64,000 nucleotides of DNA. Origin: Kribbella solani (GTDB lineage Bacteria > Actinomycetota > Actinomycetes > Propionibacteriales > Kribbellaceae). Below are positions 1 to 8,468 of this stretch, one piece after another. The stretch covers positions 4,588,001 to 4,652,000 of the forward strand of contig NZ_JACHNF010000001.1 of NCBI RefSeq assembly GCF_014205295.1, read 5' to 3'. The notes beneath the pieces are model-generated. The model was not told the origin of the DNA. It worked only from the letters and a program-made list of their open reading frames with translations, and made no database searches. Made by a program: the position numbers and the translations under genes. The stretch's first letter is position 1; each line of letters begins with the position of its first letter.

Positions 1-761
1 GCCAACCGCGTACGCTGCGGCTCGTCGTACACCAGGCCGAGGGGATTGTGCATCGTCGGCATTGTGAAGATCGCCCGGACGCGGCGGGATCGGCACAGGC
101 TTTCGAGCGCATCGAGATCGGGCCCGCGCCCGCTGATCGGCACCGGCGCCAAGTCGAGCCCCAGCGTGCGCGCGAGCACGATGAATCCGTAGTAGCTGAC
201 GGCGTCGACCGCGATCATGTCACCAGGCTTGAACAGCGCCATCGCCGTCACCGCAAGCCCGTGCTGAGCGCCGTTCACGAGCAGGATTCGCTCGCGGCCG
301 ACGTCGAGTCCACGCCGGCGCAGATGCCGCGCGACCGCGGCGCGATCCTGGCCGCGACCGCGATGCGGCTGGTAGCGCAACAGCGCGTCGAGATCACCGG
401 CTCCGGCCAGGTCGCGCAACGCCTGCCGCAGCAGCTCCGCCTGGCCCGGCACGGACGGCGAGTTGAAACTCAGATCGATCGCGTCGGCCGCGACCTCCCG
501 TTCGGAGATCCCTTCGCCGGGCGTGACGACAAGGTCGCGGACGAAGGTCCCGCGCCCTTGCTCGGAACTGATCAACCCCATCGCCGCCAGCTCCGCGTAC
601 ACCCGGGAGGCCGTGACGAGCGCGATTCCTTCGGCCGAGGCGAGCCGCCGGTGGGTCGGCAGCCGGTGCCCGGCCGGCAACCGTCCGGTCCGGATCTGCT
701 CGGCGAGGGCGTCCACCAGCGCCTTGTACTTCGGTGCTCTCACACCCGCGATTGTATGCAT
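1..761 (-). CDS. MocR-type GntR/aminotransferase regulator (partial)
   Basis: The gene is cut by the left window edge. It is a transcriptional regulator with an N-terminal winged-helix GntR domain (about residues 5-75, including PAGHRLPTHRRLA and EQGRGTFV) followed by a fold-type-I PLP aminotransferase-like domain (NGAQHGL, FTMPTMHNPLG). Such proteins usually sense a PLP-related or amino compound and control a divergent neighbour, here the DJ-1/PfpI gene at 807. I chose ATG at 761 because no other ATG, GTG or TTG lies in frame upstream. Its own Shine-Dalgarno is weak, while a strong AAGGAGG lies further upstream and serves a short overlapping ORF in another frame (740-781). Confidence 0.85.
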   Translation of the reverse strand, partial: MHTIAGVRAPKYKALVDALAEQIRTGRLPAGHRLPTHRRLASAEGIALVTASRVYAELAAMGLISSEQGRGTFVRDLVVTPGEGISEREVAADAIDLSFNSPSVPGQAELLRQALRDLAGAGDLDALLRYQPHRGRGQDRAAVARHLRRRGLDVGRERILLVNGAQHGLAVTAMALFKPGDMIAVDAVSYYGFIVLARTLGLDLAPVPISGRGPDLDALESLCRSRRVRAIFTMPTMHNPLGLVYDEPQRTRL

Positions 762-781
762 GACAATTCTTGGACAGTCAT
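740..781 (-). CDS. Possible 13-codon leader ORF of the MocR gene
   Basis: ATG at 781 is preceded by a perfect AAGGAGG (789-795) at a good distance and opens a 13-codon ORF ending in TGA at 740-742. It overlaps the MocR start codon (761) in a different frame. It could be a leader peptide for translational coupling of the regulator, or the sign of a one-base indel that moved the true N-terminus out of frame. The peptide itself resembles nothing I recognise. Confidence 0.3.
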   Translation of the reverse strand: MTVQELSCIQSRV

Positions 782-806
782 GAACAGACCTCCTTAACCT
801 GCCGGT
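771..806 (+). promoter_or_regulatory. Leaderless promoter of the DJ-1/PfpI gene, inside the divergent control region
   Basis: TGGACA (771-776) and TAACCT (795-800) are spaced 18 bases apart, and the -10 ends six bases before the ATG at 807, so the transcript probably starts at the ATG. No Shine-Dalgarno precedes that ATG. The -10 overlaps the AAGGAGG used on the other strand. The inverted arms ATTGT/ACAAT (751-767) around the MocR start codon are a possible operator. Confidence 0.5.
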
Positions 807-1481
807 ATGCACACCGCGATCCTGACCTTCGACGGCTACAACGAACTCGACTCGCTGATCGCCCTCGGCATCCTGAACCGGGTCAAGGCGCCGGGCTGGA
901 AGGTGTCGATCGCCGCTCCGGAACCGCGCGTGACCTCGATGAACGGGGTTACCATCGACGCGACCATCGACCTCGACGAGGCCTGCGCCGCCGACGCGGT
1001 GATCGTCGGCAGCGGTTGCCGGACCCGCGAAGTGGTCGAGGACCCCGCCATCATGCGGACCTTGCGCCGGCTCGACGTCCGCCGCCAGTTGCTGGCCGCG
1101 CAGTGCTCCGGCACGCTCGTACTCGCGAAACTCGGCTTGCTGGCCGATGTCCCCGCGTGTACGGACGTGACCACGAAACCCTGGGTGATCGCGGCCGGCG
1201 TGAACGTACTCAATCAGCCGTTCTTTGCCCAAGGCAACTTGGCCACCGCCGGCGGCTGTCTCGCCTCGACCTATCTGGCCACCTGGACGATCGCCCGCTT
1301 GCAAGGCCTGCCCGCGGCCGAGGAAGCCATGCACTACGTGGCGCCCGTCGGCGAGAAGGAGGAGTACGTCGACCGCGCCCTCCGAAACGTGACCCCTACC
1401 TGGAGCCGGCCGCCGTCTGACCAGAACGGCCCATCGCAAAACCAGTTCAGCTCTTCTGTTACGTCCTTGTCGTCCCTATGA
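807..1481 (+). CDS. DJ-1/PfpI family protein
   Basis: This is a 224-residue class I glutamine amidotransferase-like fold protein. It opens with the typical AILTFDGYNELD strand and has the nucleophile elbow AAQCSGTLVLAKLGLL, whose Cys would be the reactive residue. DJ-1/PfpI members act as isonitrile hydratases, glyoxalases/deglycases or hydrolases, and the sequence does not tell which. The last 30 residues are Ser/Gln-rich and unconserved in character. The divergent MocR-type regulator 45 bp away is the likely controller. Confidence 0.8.
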   Translation: MHTAILTFDGYNELDSLIALGILNRVKAPGWKVSIAAPEPRVTSMNGVTIDATIDLDEACAADAVIVGSGCRTREVVEDPAIMRTLRRLDVRRQLLAAQCSGTLVLAKLGLLADVPACTDVTTKPWVIAAGVNVLNQPFFAQGNLATAGGCLASTYLATWTIARLQGLPAAEEAMHYVAPVGEKEEYVDRALRNVTPTWSRPPSDQNGPSQNQFSSSVTSLSSL

Positions 1482-1522
1482 TGCGGTGCAAGCTAAACCG
1501 GTATATCTAGGAGCGTGGGGCG

Positions 1523-3625
1523 ATGACGGATCCACAGCAGGTCTCCCGGCGGACGGTGATCACGGTCGGCGGTGCCGGGCTTGCGGCGGCACTTGCCGGG
1601 ATCACCGGTACGGCGCCGGCGGCCGCTACCGTCGGCGGGACCTCAGGCGCGGCCGGGACAACCGGTGCCGCCGCGGCCAAGCCGGGGTCCGGCGGGATTC
1701 CACCAGGGCCGTCGACGTACGGGTGGAACCCGGCGGACCTGCTCGCCTTCGACCCGGCCACCCATCCGTGGGCGCGGCACCTGCGCTGCCTGGTCCCGCT
1801 GGCACCGCGGATCGCGCCGTTCACGCCGACCCAGGCACACCCGAACCTGGACCCCGGCGTACGGCTGTCGACGCTGACGATCGACGACTCCGGCTCGATC
1901 TACGAGGGCCGGAACCAACCGATCGGGCTGGAGGGACAGGTCTACACGCAGCGATTCTGGCCGTACATCGACGTTTGGGGTACGTGGCACGGGCAGGTGC
2001 TGCCGTCCGTACCGAGTGACGTGGTCGCCACGCCAGGCGCGCCGGGGCGGACGTACGGCGTCATCGACATCCCCAACCCGGGCTGGACCGAGGCCGCGCA
2101 CAAGAACGGCGTGAAGACGATCGGCGGCTGGTTCTGGCCGCGCACCGGCGTCGACTTCGGCGAGTTCCTGGTGCAGGCGGCGGACGGATCGTTCCCGGTC
2201 GGCGACAAGCTGATCGAGATCCGTCGGTACTTCGGGTTCGACGGCCTGTTCATCAACCAGGAGGCGGCGATCACCGCCGCCCAGGCCGGAAAGCTGCGCG
2301 ACCTGTTCCGGTACATCAAGGCGCAGGATCCGGACTTCTACCTGCAGTACTACGACGCCGACCTGCCGAACGGCAACCTGAACTACCAGAACATGCTGAA
2401 CGAAAGGAACGTCGGCTGGCTCGGCACCCCCGGCGATCCCACCGTGGACTCGATCTTCGTCAACTACGGCTGGCCGTACACCGACCGCGACCTGACCGCC
2501 AGCGCCAAGACCGCGACCACCGCCGGATTCGATCCACGCGCGGTCGCGTTCGCCGGCGTCGAGCATCAGCAGGGCGGTTTCAACCCGGCGGAATGCTTCG
2601 CCGACTATTCGTACCCAGGGCACCCGGGACCGGTCTCGGTCGGGCTGTTCGTCGAGGACGCGTTCTGGAACGGGACCGCCACCGTGACGCCGGACGGACG
2701 GGCGAAGTATCGCGACCTCGAGCAGCGGTTCTGGTCCGGTCCGACCGGCAACCCGGTCAGCTCCGGGCGGCAACTGCCGCGCAAACCGCCGTACCGTCAG
2801 GATGTCCTGAACTACAAGAAGTTCGACGGTGTCGCGCACGCGATCGCCGAACGGTCGCCGTACGGCGCCTTCCCGATCGTGACCAGCTTCAACCTCGGCG
2901 TCGGCAGCACGTTCTACCTCGACGGCAAGCAGGTCCGCGACAGCGGCTGGGACAACCAGGGCTGTGCGGACCGATCGCTGACCTGGCAGTACTGGACCGA
3001 CGGCCTGACCGTGACGCTCGACGAAAGCATCGCGTACGAGGGTGCGCACAGCCTCGCGTTGTCGGGCAGCGGCATCATGCACCTGTTCAAGACCGACATC
3101 ACCCAGTCCGCGCACACCAAGCTCCAGGTGCTGGCCGCGGGCCTGGCCACGGTCGAGGTCGGCATCACCCGGCGGTCCGCACCCAACACGATCACGTGGA
3201 CCAAGCTCGTACCCGGCAAACCGCGCGACGGCTGGACCGAGTTCCGCGGCATGATCCACAAGGACAAAGACCGGATCGCGCGGATCTCGTTGCGTACCAG
3301 CGGAACCGGCCACCTCGGCAAAGTACTGCTCGACGACGTCAACGCCATCCACGGCAAGCCCGGGAAGGTCCGTGCCTTCGAGGTCGCGGACGCCGGGCCG
3401 GGCGCCGGTTCCACCCGGCACCTGACCTTCGCCTGGTCGTTGCGTTCGGACGCCTCGGCGTACGACATCCTGCAGACGTCCCGCGACAGCATCCGCTGGC
3501 TCGGTCGGGTCCATCGCGACGTCTTCTTCGCCGAGTCGGTCGACCTCACCGCCGGCCGAAGCTTCGAACTCGTCCCGATCGGTGCCAACGGCAACCGTGG
3601 CACGGCCGCCACGGCCACTCTCTGA
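1523..3625 (+). CDS. Tat-exported endo-beta-N-acetylglucosaminidase, GH85
   Basis: The 700-residue secreted enzyme is predicted to cut the GlcNAc-GlcNAc bond in N-glycan cores. The N-terminus carries a twin-arginine signal (SRRTVITVGGAG then a hydrophobic Ala/Gly stretch and Ala-rich linker). The catalytic GH85 block GFDGLFINQEA holds Asn245 and Glu247, the pair used in substrate-assisted catalysis in this family (Asn orients the acetamido group, Glu is acid/base). The distal half (about 440-700) looks like the beta-sandwich and carbohydrate-binding portion normal for long GH85 enzymes. It is monocistronic, and the hairpin at 3704-3733 may end the transcript. Confidence 0.88.
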   Translation: MTDPQQVSRRTVITVGGAGLAAALAGITGTAPAAATVGGTSGAAGTTGAAAAKPGSGGIPPGPSTYGWNPADLLAFDPATHPWARHLRCLVPLAPRIAPFTPTQAHPNLDPGVRLSTLTIDDSGSIYEGRNQPIGLEGQVYTQRFWPYIDVWGTWHGQVLPSVPSDVVATPGAPGRTYGVIDIPNPGWTEAAHKNGVKTIGGWFWPRTGVDFGEFLVQAADGSFPVGDKLIEIRRYFGFDGLFINQEAAITAAQAGKLRDLFRYIKAQDPDFYLQYYDADLPNGNLNYQNMLNERNVGWLGTPGDPTVDSIFVNYGWPYTDRDLTASAKTATTAGFDPRAVAFAGVEHQQGGFNPAECFADYSYPGHPGPVSVGLFVEDAFWNGTATVTPDGRAKYRDLEQRFWSGPTGNPVSSGRQLPRKPPYRQDVLNYKKFDGVAHAIAERSPYGAFPIVTSFNLGVGSTFYLDGKQVRDSGWDNQGCADRSLTWQYWTDGLTVTLDESIAYEGAHSLALSGSGIMHLFKTDITQSAHTKLQVLAAGLATVEVGITRRSAPNTITWTKLVPGKPRDGWTEFRGMIHKDKDRIARISLRTSGTGHLGKVLLDDVNAIHGKPGKVRAFEVADAGPGAGSTRHLTFAWSLRSDASAYDILQTSRDSIRWLGRVHRDVFFAESVDLTAGRSFELVPIGANGNRGTAATATL

Positions 3626-3703
3626 CAACCGCGCCCGCTCCCTGGAAGAGCAGGGCCGCTGAGACGCACCGCGACCGCCCCTCCCCTGACCTCGCTCTCC
3701 AGC

Positions 3704-3733
3704 ACCGATTTTCCGAACGGAAAGCCGATCGGT
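3704..3733 (+). terminator. Two-tier stem-loop downstream of the GH85 gene
   Basis: Outer arms ACCGAT/ATCGGT (6 bp) enclose inner arms TTTCCG/CGGAAA (6 bp, AA loop) with a 4-base bulge. No U-run follows, so it is either a GC-type terminator or an mRNA-stabilising hairpin. Confidence 0.4.
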
Positions 3734-3821
3734 CCTTGAGGTATTGGTGCAGTCATAAGACGACCCTCGGAGCCTTCGTTTGCGCATGGTGCCGGTCGGC
3801 TTTGCTGTCGACAATTAGGGC

Positions 3822-4748
3822 ATGACTAGTTCGACCGACGCCGGTCCGGGAGGACCCGCGCGGACCGTGGAGCGAATGCCACCGCACCTGTACTTCGTGG
3901 TCAGCGCGGTGTTCCACTACCTCGGGCCGGCACTGGCGGTGCTGTTGTTCGCCCGCATCGAGGTGCTCGGGGTGGCATGGTTACGGATCGCGACCGCCGC
4001 GGTCCTGTTCGCCGCGTGGCGGCGGCCATGGCGTGTGTGGCAGCGCCTCGACCGGCCCACTCGCCGGCTGCTGCTCGGCTGGGGCGCTGTACTCGCAGTG
4101 ATGAACAGCGTCTTCTACCTCGCGATCGACCGGTTGCCGTTGGGCACGGTCGCCGCGATCGAGTTCCTGCCGGTCATCGTGCTAGCCGCGGTCGCCGCCC
4201 GGACCCGCCGGAACATCGCCGCGCTGATCGCGGCAGTCGGCGGGGTGTATCTGCTCACCGACGTCCGGCTGGTCGCTGAACCACTCGGCATGGCGTTCGC
4301 TGTCGCCAATGCCGTGCTGTTCGCCCTTTACATCGTGCTGGGGCACCGCGTGGCGCGCAGCCGGCACGTTTCCGGCATCGACGGCCTGGCGATGTCGATG
4401 CTGATCGCCGTGGTGATCGCCCTGCCGATCGGCATCCGCCAAGCCGTACCGGCCTTCCTTGACCCGGTCACACTTGCCGCCGCGGCTGGGGTGGGTATCT
4501 GCTCCTCTGTCATCCCTTATGTCACCGACCAACTCGCCATGGCGCGGCTGCCCCGTGCCACCTACGCCCTGATGGTGTCGTTGCTACCGGCAACAGCCAC
4601 CGTCATCGGCATCCTCGTCCTCACCCAGCTCCCGACCGTCGTGGAAGCGTTCGGTGTGGCGCTGGTTGTCGCGGGCGTCGCCCTCCACCAGCAACGCCCC
4701 GCGGCTTCCGAGCAACCGAAACCCACTTCGTCTCGCCACGGCCCGTGA
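3822..4748 (+). CDS. EamA/RhtA-type drug/metabolite exporter
   Basis: The 308-residue integral membrane protein has about ten hydrophobic helices arranged as two EamA repeats (about 25-150 and 155-290). Features such as the IEFLPVIVLA helix, GGVYLLTDV and the C-terminal LTQLPTVVEAFGVALVVAGVA are typical of RhtA-like exporters that pump threonine/homoserine or other amphipathic metabolites out of the cell. The short charged N-terminus and His/Pro-rich C-tail are cytoplasmic. The APH-like kinase gene follows 14 bp downstream but has its own leaderless promoter. The substrate is unknown. Confidence 0.8.
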   Translation: MTSSTDAGPGGPARTVERMPPHLYFVVSAVFHYLGPALAVLLFARIEVLGVAWLRIATAAVLFAAWRRPWRVWQRLDRPTRRLLLGWGAVLAVMNSVFYLAIDRLPLGTVAAIEFLPVIVLAAVAARTRRNIAALIAAVGGVYLLTDVRLVAEPLGMAFAVANAVLFALYIVLGHRVARSRHVSGIDGLAMSMLIAVVIALPIGIRQAVPAFLDPVTLAAAAGVGICSSVIPYVTDQLAMARLPRATYALMVSLLPATATVIGILVLTQLPTVVEAFGVALVVAGVALHQQRPAASEQPKPTSSRHGP

Positions 4749-4762
4749 GCTAGGTTTTCCCA

Positions 4763-5677
4763 ATGGGTCTGGATGTTCCTGGGTCGTTCGCCGTGTCGTA
4801 CGTGAAGATGTTCGGCATTGAAGGTGAGGAGTGGATTGCCGGGCTGCCCGCGCTGGTTCAGGGTTTGCTGGATCGGTGGGAGCTGAAACGGGACGGGGAT
4901 GCCGGCGCCGGGGAAGCGTCGCTGGTGTTTCCGGTGGTGCGTACGGACGGCTCTCGCGCTGCCCTCAAACTCCAGCAGCCCCGCGAGGAAACGACCGCCG
5001 CGCTGATCGGGCTCCAGGCGTGGAACGGCGACGGCATCGTACGCATGCTCGACCACGACCCGCAGAGCAGCGCCATGCTGCTGGAGCACCTGGACAACTC
5101 ACGGACGCTGGCGTCCCTCGAAGACGATGACGTGGCCATCACCACCTTGGCCGGAATCATGGCCCGGCTGCACGCCGCACCAGCGCCCGAGGGCTTGCGT
5201 GGTCTCGGCGACATCGCGTACGAGATGCTGGCGTCGGTTCCGGCGGCAGTAGCGGCCCTACCGGACCCCGATGACCAGCGGCGGGTGCAGGACTGGGCGT
5301 CGGCCGTCACCGAACTGGTAGGCGAGCCGGGCGACCGGATGCTGCACTGGGACCTGCACTACGACAACATACTCGCTGCCGATCGCGAACCCTGGCTGGC
5401 CATCGACCCGGAACCTCTCGTCGGCGACCCCGGCTTCGACCTCTGGCCGGCACTGGACAGCCAGTGGGACGACGTCGTCGCCAAGGGCAACCCGACGCGG
5501 GTGGTGAGACGCAGGTTCGACCTGCTCACCGAGGTTCTCCGGCTCGACCGCGGCCGGGCCGCGGGCTGGACCCGCGGTCGGCTGCTGCAGAACGCCCTGT
5601 GGGACATCGCCGACGGCAACACCGCCCTCGCCTCATCCGCCATAACCCTCTCGGAGTCCTTACCCGACCATTCCTGA
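4763..5677 (+). CDS. Aminoglycoside phosphotransferase, APH(6)/streptomycin kinase type
   Basis: The 304-residue protein-kinase-like enzyme belongs to the aminoglycoside/hydroxyurea antibiotic resistance kinase family. The catalytic loop HWDLHYDNIL contains Asp197 and Asn202, and the metal-binding equivalent of DFG is AIDPEPLVGDPGFDLWP (Asp215). The N-lobe has a Lys in AALKLQQP and the acidic EH/LEHL pair. Members phosphorylate streptomycin at the 6-OH or related substrates, and many actinobacterial copies are chromosomal with unproven substrates. TAGGTT (4751-4756) sits six bases before the ATG, so the mRNA is probably leaderless. Confidence 0.82.
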   Translation: MGLDVPGSFAVSYVKMFGIEGEEWIAGLPALVQGLLDRWELKRDGDAGAGEASLVFPVVRTDGSRAALKLQQPREETTAALIGLQAWNGDGIVRMLDHDPQSSAMLLEHLDNSRTLASLEDDDVAITTLAGIMARLHAAPAPEGLRGLGDIAYEMLASVPAAVAALPDPDDQRRVQDWASAVTELVGEPGDRMLHWDLHYDNILAADREPWLAIDPEPLVGDPGFDLWPALDSQWDDVVAKGNPTRVVRRRFDLLTEVLRLDRGRAAGWTRGRLLQNALWDIADGNTALASSAITLSESLPDHS

Positions 5678-5689
5678 TACGGATCCCGG

Positions 5690-6394
5690 CTACGAGTACG
5701 GGACGAGGTGAAGGAGCACCGCGGCGAGCGCGGCGACAGCGAGTGTCAATGACAGGATCACGATCCGGGCATTGCGGCCGGCCAGCCGCGTCGCGTGGCC
5801 ACTGACCCCGGTGATGCGGAGCGCGGGCACGATCCGATCGACAGTGTGGAGTCCGGTGGCCACGACCCAGACGGCGGTGGCGACCTTGTGCAGGGCCAGG
5901 AACCCTATTTCCTGCCCGCCCAGAACCAGCAGCGGGTTGGTGGCCGCTTGCGAACCGACCGCGACAAGAGCGAGTCCGGTGCCGAGTAGACCCAGCGTGG
6001 ACCCGACGACTACGGGCCCGAGAACGCGCAGGGGCATCGGCGGAGGGCCGGCCTGCCGATAGGTAGGTCGGCCGGTGTAGTAGCGGAGAATGCGCCAGCC
6101 GGTGGTCGCAGTCTTGACCAACGCCGGCGGCACCAGCAGCGCTCCGACCGCGATGTGCCAACTGATGAGATCTTCGAGATCGAGCAGCGTGACGATCTCG
6201 GCAAGGAACAGCACCAGCAGGACCAGCCCGGTCCAGGCAGTCAGGCGGGCGTTTCCGGCCGGTCCGCCGGTACGCGGTTCCTCTGGGTCAACCCGGAGGC
6301 GGCGCCCGGTCGCCTCCGCGAGCGTCTCGGCCGCCCATCGCCGCCAACTCCCCCGCCGCGCCCGGTCGCGGAGCCGCCCCGCATCCCCACTCAT
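5690..6394 (-). CDS. Four-helix membrane protein, probable b-type heme domain
   Basis: The 234-residue protein has a charged N-terminus (about 1-45) followed by four or five transmembrane helices. His residues sit inside helices two (DLISWHIAVGALLVPPAL) and four (FLALHKVATAVWVVATGLHTVDRIV), the pattern of cytochrome-b561/DUF4405-like four-helix bundles that bind heme by bis-His ligation. Function beyond membrane electron transfer cannot be assigned. It ends 12 bp from, and convergent with, the APH-like gene. Confidence 0.65.
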   Translation of the reverse strand: MSGDAGRLRDRARRGSWRRWAAETLAEATGRRLRVDPEEPRTGGPAGNARLTAWTGLVLLVLFLAEIVTLLDLEDLISWHIAVGALLVPPALVKTATTGWRILRYYTGRPTYRQAGPPPMPLRVLGPVVVGSTLGLLGTGLALVAVGSQAATNPLLVLGGQEIGFLALHKVATAVWVVATGLHTVDRIVPALRITGVSGHATRLAGRNARIVILSLTLAVAALAAVLLHLVPYS

Positions 6395-6517
6395 CCATCT
6401 CCGCCCTTACTTCACCATTTGATGAGGAATACCGTACGACACCCACGCACCGAACGCCACCAGCCGATGAAGAAAGGCGCCACCGGCTCAACACCCGCCG
6501 GGTCGGGGAGGGCAAAC

Positions 6518-6536
6518 ACTGACATGAGATGTCAGT
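6518..6536. promoter_or_regulatory. Palindromic operator upstream of the SnoaL-like gene
   Basis: Perfect 8-bp arms ACTGACAT/ATGTCAGT are separated by GAG, ending 23 bases before the ATG at 6560. The site lies over the -35 region of a leaderless promoter whose -10 is TACCGT (6547-6552). The geometry fits a TetR- or MarR-family dimer. No such regulator is adjacent. Confidence 0.55.
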
Positions 6537-6559
6537 ACACCTGGCTTACCGTTCGAGTC

Positions 6560-7018
6560 ATGACCGACCCTTCGACGCGCGCTGACCGCGACCACCCCCA
6601 GGCCAGTACCCGCGCCACCGTCACCGAGTTCCTCAGCCGGGTGGCCGAAGGAGATCCCGACCGGATCGCCGAACTGTTCGCCGATCGCGTGGACTGGCAG
6701 CTCAACTGGCCGGACGAAGGCGACCCCTCGGTGCCCTGGATCCGGCCCCGCTCGACCCGCGCCGATGTTGCCGAACACTTCCGCGAGTTGAACGCGGCCC
6801 ATGTCCGCGAGAACAGGGGCGGCATGCAGCCGCAGATCCTGATCGACGGCCAGAACGCCGTCGTCCTCGGCGACATCCGCCAAACCGCCCGATCCACAGG
6901 CCGCTCGTACCGTGCCCTCATTGCCCTGCATCTCACCATCGCCAACAACCAGATCACCCGCTACCACGTCTACGAGGACAGCCTCACCGTCGCCCAAGCC
7001 CTCACCCCAAGCCGATGA
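6560..7018 (+). CDS. SnoaL/NTF2-like fold protein
   Basis: The 152-residue protein has the alpha+beta cone fold of the SnoaL-like/nuclear transport factor 2 superfamily. The motifs are TEFLSRVAEGDPDRIAELFADRVDWQLNWP in the helical part and a C-terminal sheet ending ITRYHVYEDSLTVAQAL. Members include small-molecule isomerases, cyclases and limonene-epoxide-hydrolase-like enzymes, and also pure binding proteins. I chose the ATG at 6560 over longer in-frame options because it follows a leaderless -10 by seven bases and homology-like sequence starts there. Its promoter carries the palindrome at 6518-6536. Confidence 0.7.
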   Translation: MTDPSTRADRDHPQASTRATVTEFLSRVAEGDPDRIAELFADRVDWQLNWPDEGDPSVPWIRPRSTRADVAEHFRELNAAHVRENRGGMQPQILIDGQNAVVLGDIRQTARSTGRSYRALIALHLTIANNQITRYHVYEDSLTVAQALTPSR

Positions 7019-7075
7019 CCACAGCCGCGGTCGGCGCCTCGGTGGCAGCGACGCGTACGCACGTATCCTGCCGCC

Positions 7076-8257
7076 ATGGAGACATCCGACCGCGCGGCAC
7101 GGACCGAGACCGCGACGCGGCTTGCGCGCGGGGCGGCCGACTGGTTGCTCGGCAACTTGGGCGACCGCGAGGATCCGTCGCTCTACCACGGGCAGGCCGG
7201 CATTCTGCTTGCCTTGCACGAAGCCGCGCGGCACTTCGACGACGATCGCTATGACCAGGCGGTTGCAGCCGGCGTGGCCGCGCTGGCCACGAGCGTCGAC
7301 AGTCTCGACGACTCTTCGTTGTACTTCGGCTTGGCCCGCGTCGCGGCCGCCCTGGCCGCACTTGGGAAGCCCGATGCGGCGAACCGAGCGCTGACCCGGG
7401 TCCGGGATCGCTTCGACGGCCAACGCTGGAGTCCGATGTTCGAACTCCTGGCCGGCAACGCGGGCATCGGCCTCGGCGCACTGTCTGCGGGTGACCTGGA
7501 TCTGGCCGTGACCGCGGTGACGCCCTACCTCACGACGGCGGACCAGACACCAGGCGGTGTGAACTGGCCGGTCCGCCCATCGCCGCCCCGGTCCCATCAC
7601 ATCGCGCACGGCACGCTGGGCATCGCGTACGCGCTGGCCGCCGTCGGTCGGGCCGCCGACCGCAAGGACCTGATCGACCTAGCTCTCGCCGGAGCGGCGG
7701 ACGTCGTGAGCCGCAACGAAGCCGGTCCGGCCGGGTTCCTCGTACCGCACTCCGACCCGCCGCACCGACCCGAGCTGATCGAGCGCTACAGCCTCGGTTG
7801 GTGCAACGGCCCGGCCGGCGACGCGCAAGTCTTCCGCCTGCTCGCTCAGGTCACCGGAGATCCGGCCTGGGTACACCTCGGTGACTGCTGCTGGCACACG
7901 GTCACCGAGTCCGGGTTGCCGCGCCGGATCCGCCCAGGCTTCTGGGACAACCACGGCCGATGCTGCGGAACCGCGGGCGTACTCGCCCTCGCCTGCGATC
8001 GCATCGTCGAACGCGCCGACGACTTCACCTTCGCCGACGTACTCGTCGACGACCTCGCGACGCACGCGATCATCGACGAAACCGGCGTGCGCTGGTCCAA
8101 CCACGAGCACCGAGCACCCGTACCAGCCCTCGAACCCCGCCCCGGCTGGGCCATGGGCAACGCAGGCATCCTCCGCGAGCTCCTACGCTACGTCCGCCTG
8201 AACAACAACACCCCCAGCACGTACGCGATCCCCTGGCCGGACCACCCCGCCACGTGA
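7076..8257 (+). CDS. LanC-like lanthionine cyclase-fold protein
   Basis: The 393-residue alpha/alpha-barrel protein has the LanC signature motifs: HGxxG (SHHIAHGTLGIAYAL, His178), WCNGPAGD (Cys243), RCCGTAGV (Cys296-Cys297) and GWAMGNAGI. LanC enzymes use a zinc ion held by two Cys and one His to activate peptide Cys thiols for Michael addition to dehydro-residues. Here the usual CHG motif reads CCG, giving a potential all-Cys zinc site. No lanthipeptide precursor, dehydratase or transporter is nearby, so this is an orphan whose substrate is unknown. The transcript is probably leaderless (TATCCT at 7064-7069). Confidence 0.82.
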   Translation: METSDRAARTETATRLARGAADWLLGNLGDREDPSLYHGQAGILLALHEAARHFDDDRYDQAVAAGVAALATSVDSLDDSSLYFGLARVAAALAALGKPDAANRALTRVRDRFDGQRWSPMFELLAGNAGIGLGALSAGDLDLAVTAVTPYLTTADQTPGGVNWPVRPSPPRSHHIAHGTLGIAYALAAVGRAADRKDLIDLALAGAADVVSRNEAGPAGFLVPHSDPPHRPELIERYSLGWCNGPAGDAQVFRLLAQVTGDPAWVHLGDCCWHTVTESGLPRRIRPGFWDNHGRCCGTAGVLALACDRIVERADDFTFADVLVDDLATHAIIDETGVRWSNHEHRAPVPALEPRPGWAMGNAGILRELLRYVRLNNNTPSTYAIPWPDHPAT

Positions 8258-8326
8258 ACGCGATCCCCGTCGCCCCGATCAGCCGATCCGCCGCTCATCC
8301 GAGTCAGTACGCGGACTGAACCCGGG

Positions 8327-8348
8327 GAGTCCCCCGTACGGGTGACTC
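8327..8348. repeat. Imperfect 22-bp palindrome after the LanC-like gene
   Basis: GAGTC and CCC arms pair with GGG and GACTC around GTAC, with a single C/T mismatch. It sits 45 bp before the much stronger hairpin at 8393-8436 and probably belongs to the same transcription-end region. Confidence 0.35.
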
Positions 8349-8392
8349 GGAGCAGGGCAATCTCTGGCTATCGTCACCACTCCTCCCAATGT

Positions 8393-8436
8393 CCCCGCTG
8401 CCGCCGTCTCTCGTACCTCCTCCGGCGGCAGCGGGG
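8393..8436. terminator. Bidirectional terminator between LanC-like and ANT-like genes
   Basis: A perfect 14-bp inverted repeat (8393-8406 and 8423-8436) with a 16-base loop lies between two convergent genes ending at 8257 and 8469. A GC-rich stem without a U-tract is common for actinobacterial terminators. Confidence 0.75.
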
Positions 8437-8468
8437 TCGGGGTGTCCTGGCCGCCGAGGAGCGCCCTG

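Noticed and set aside
1643..3814. 723-codon minus-strand open frame
   Set aside because: It mirrors the GH85 gene, is Arg/Val/Asp-rich and has no domain-like features.
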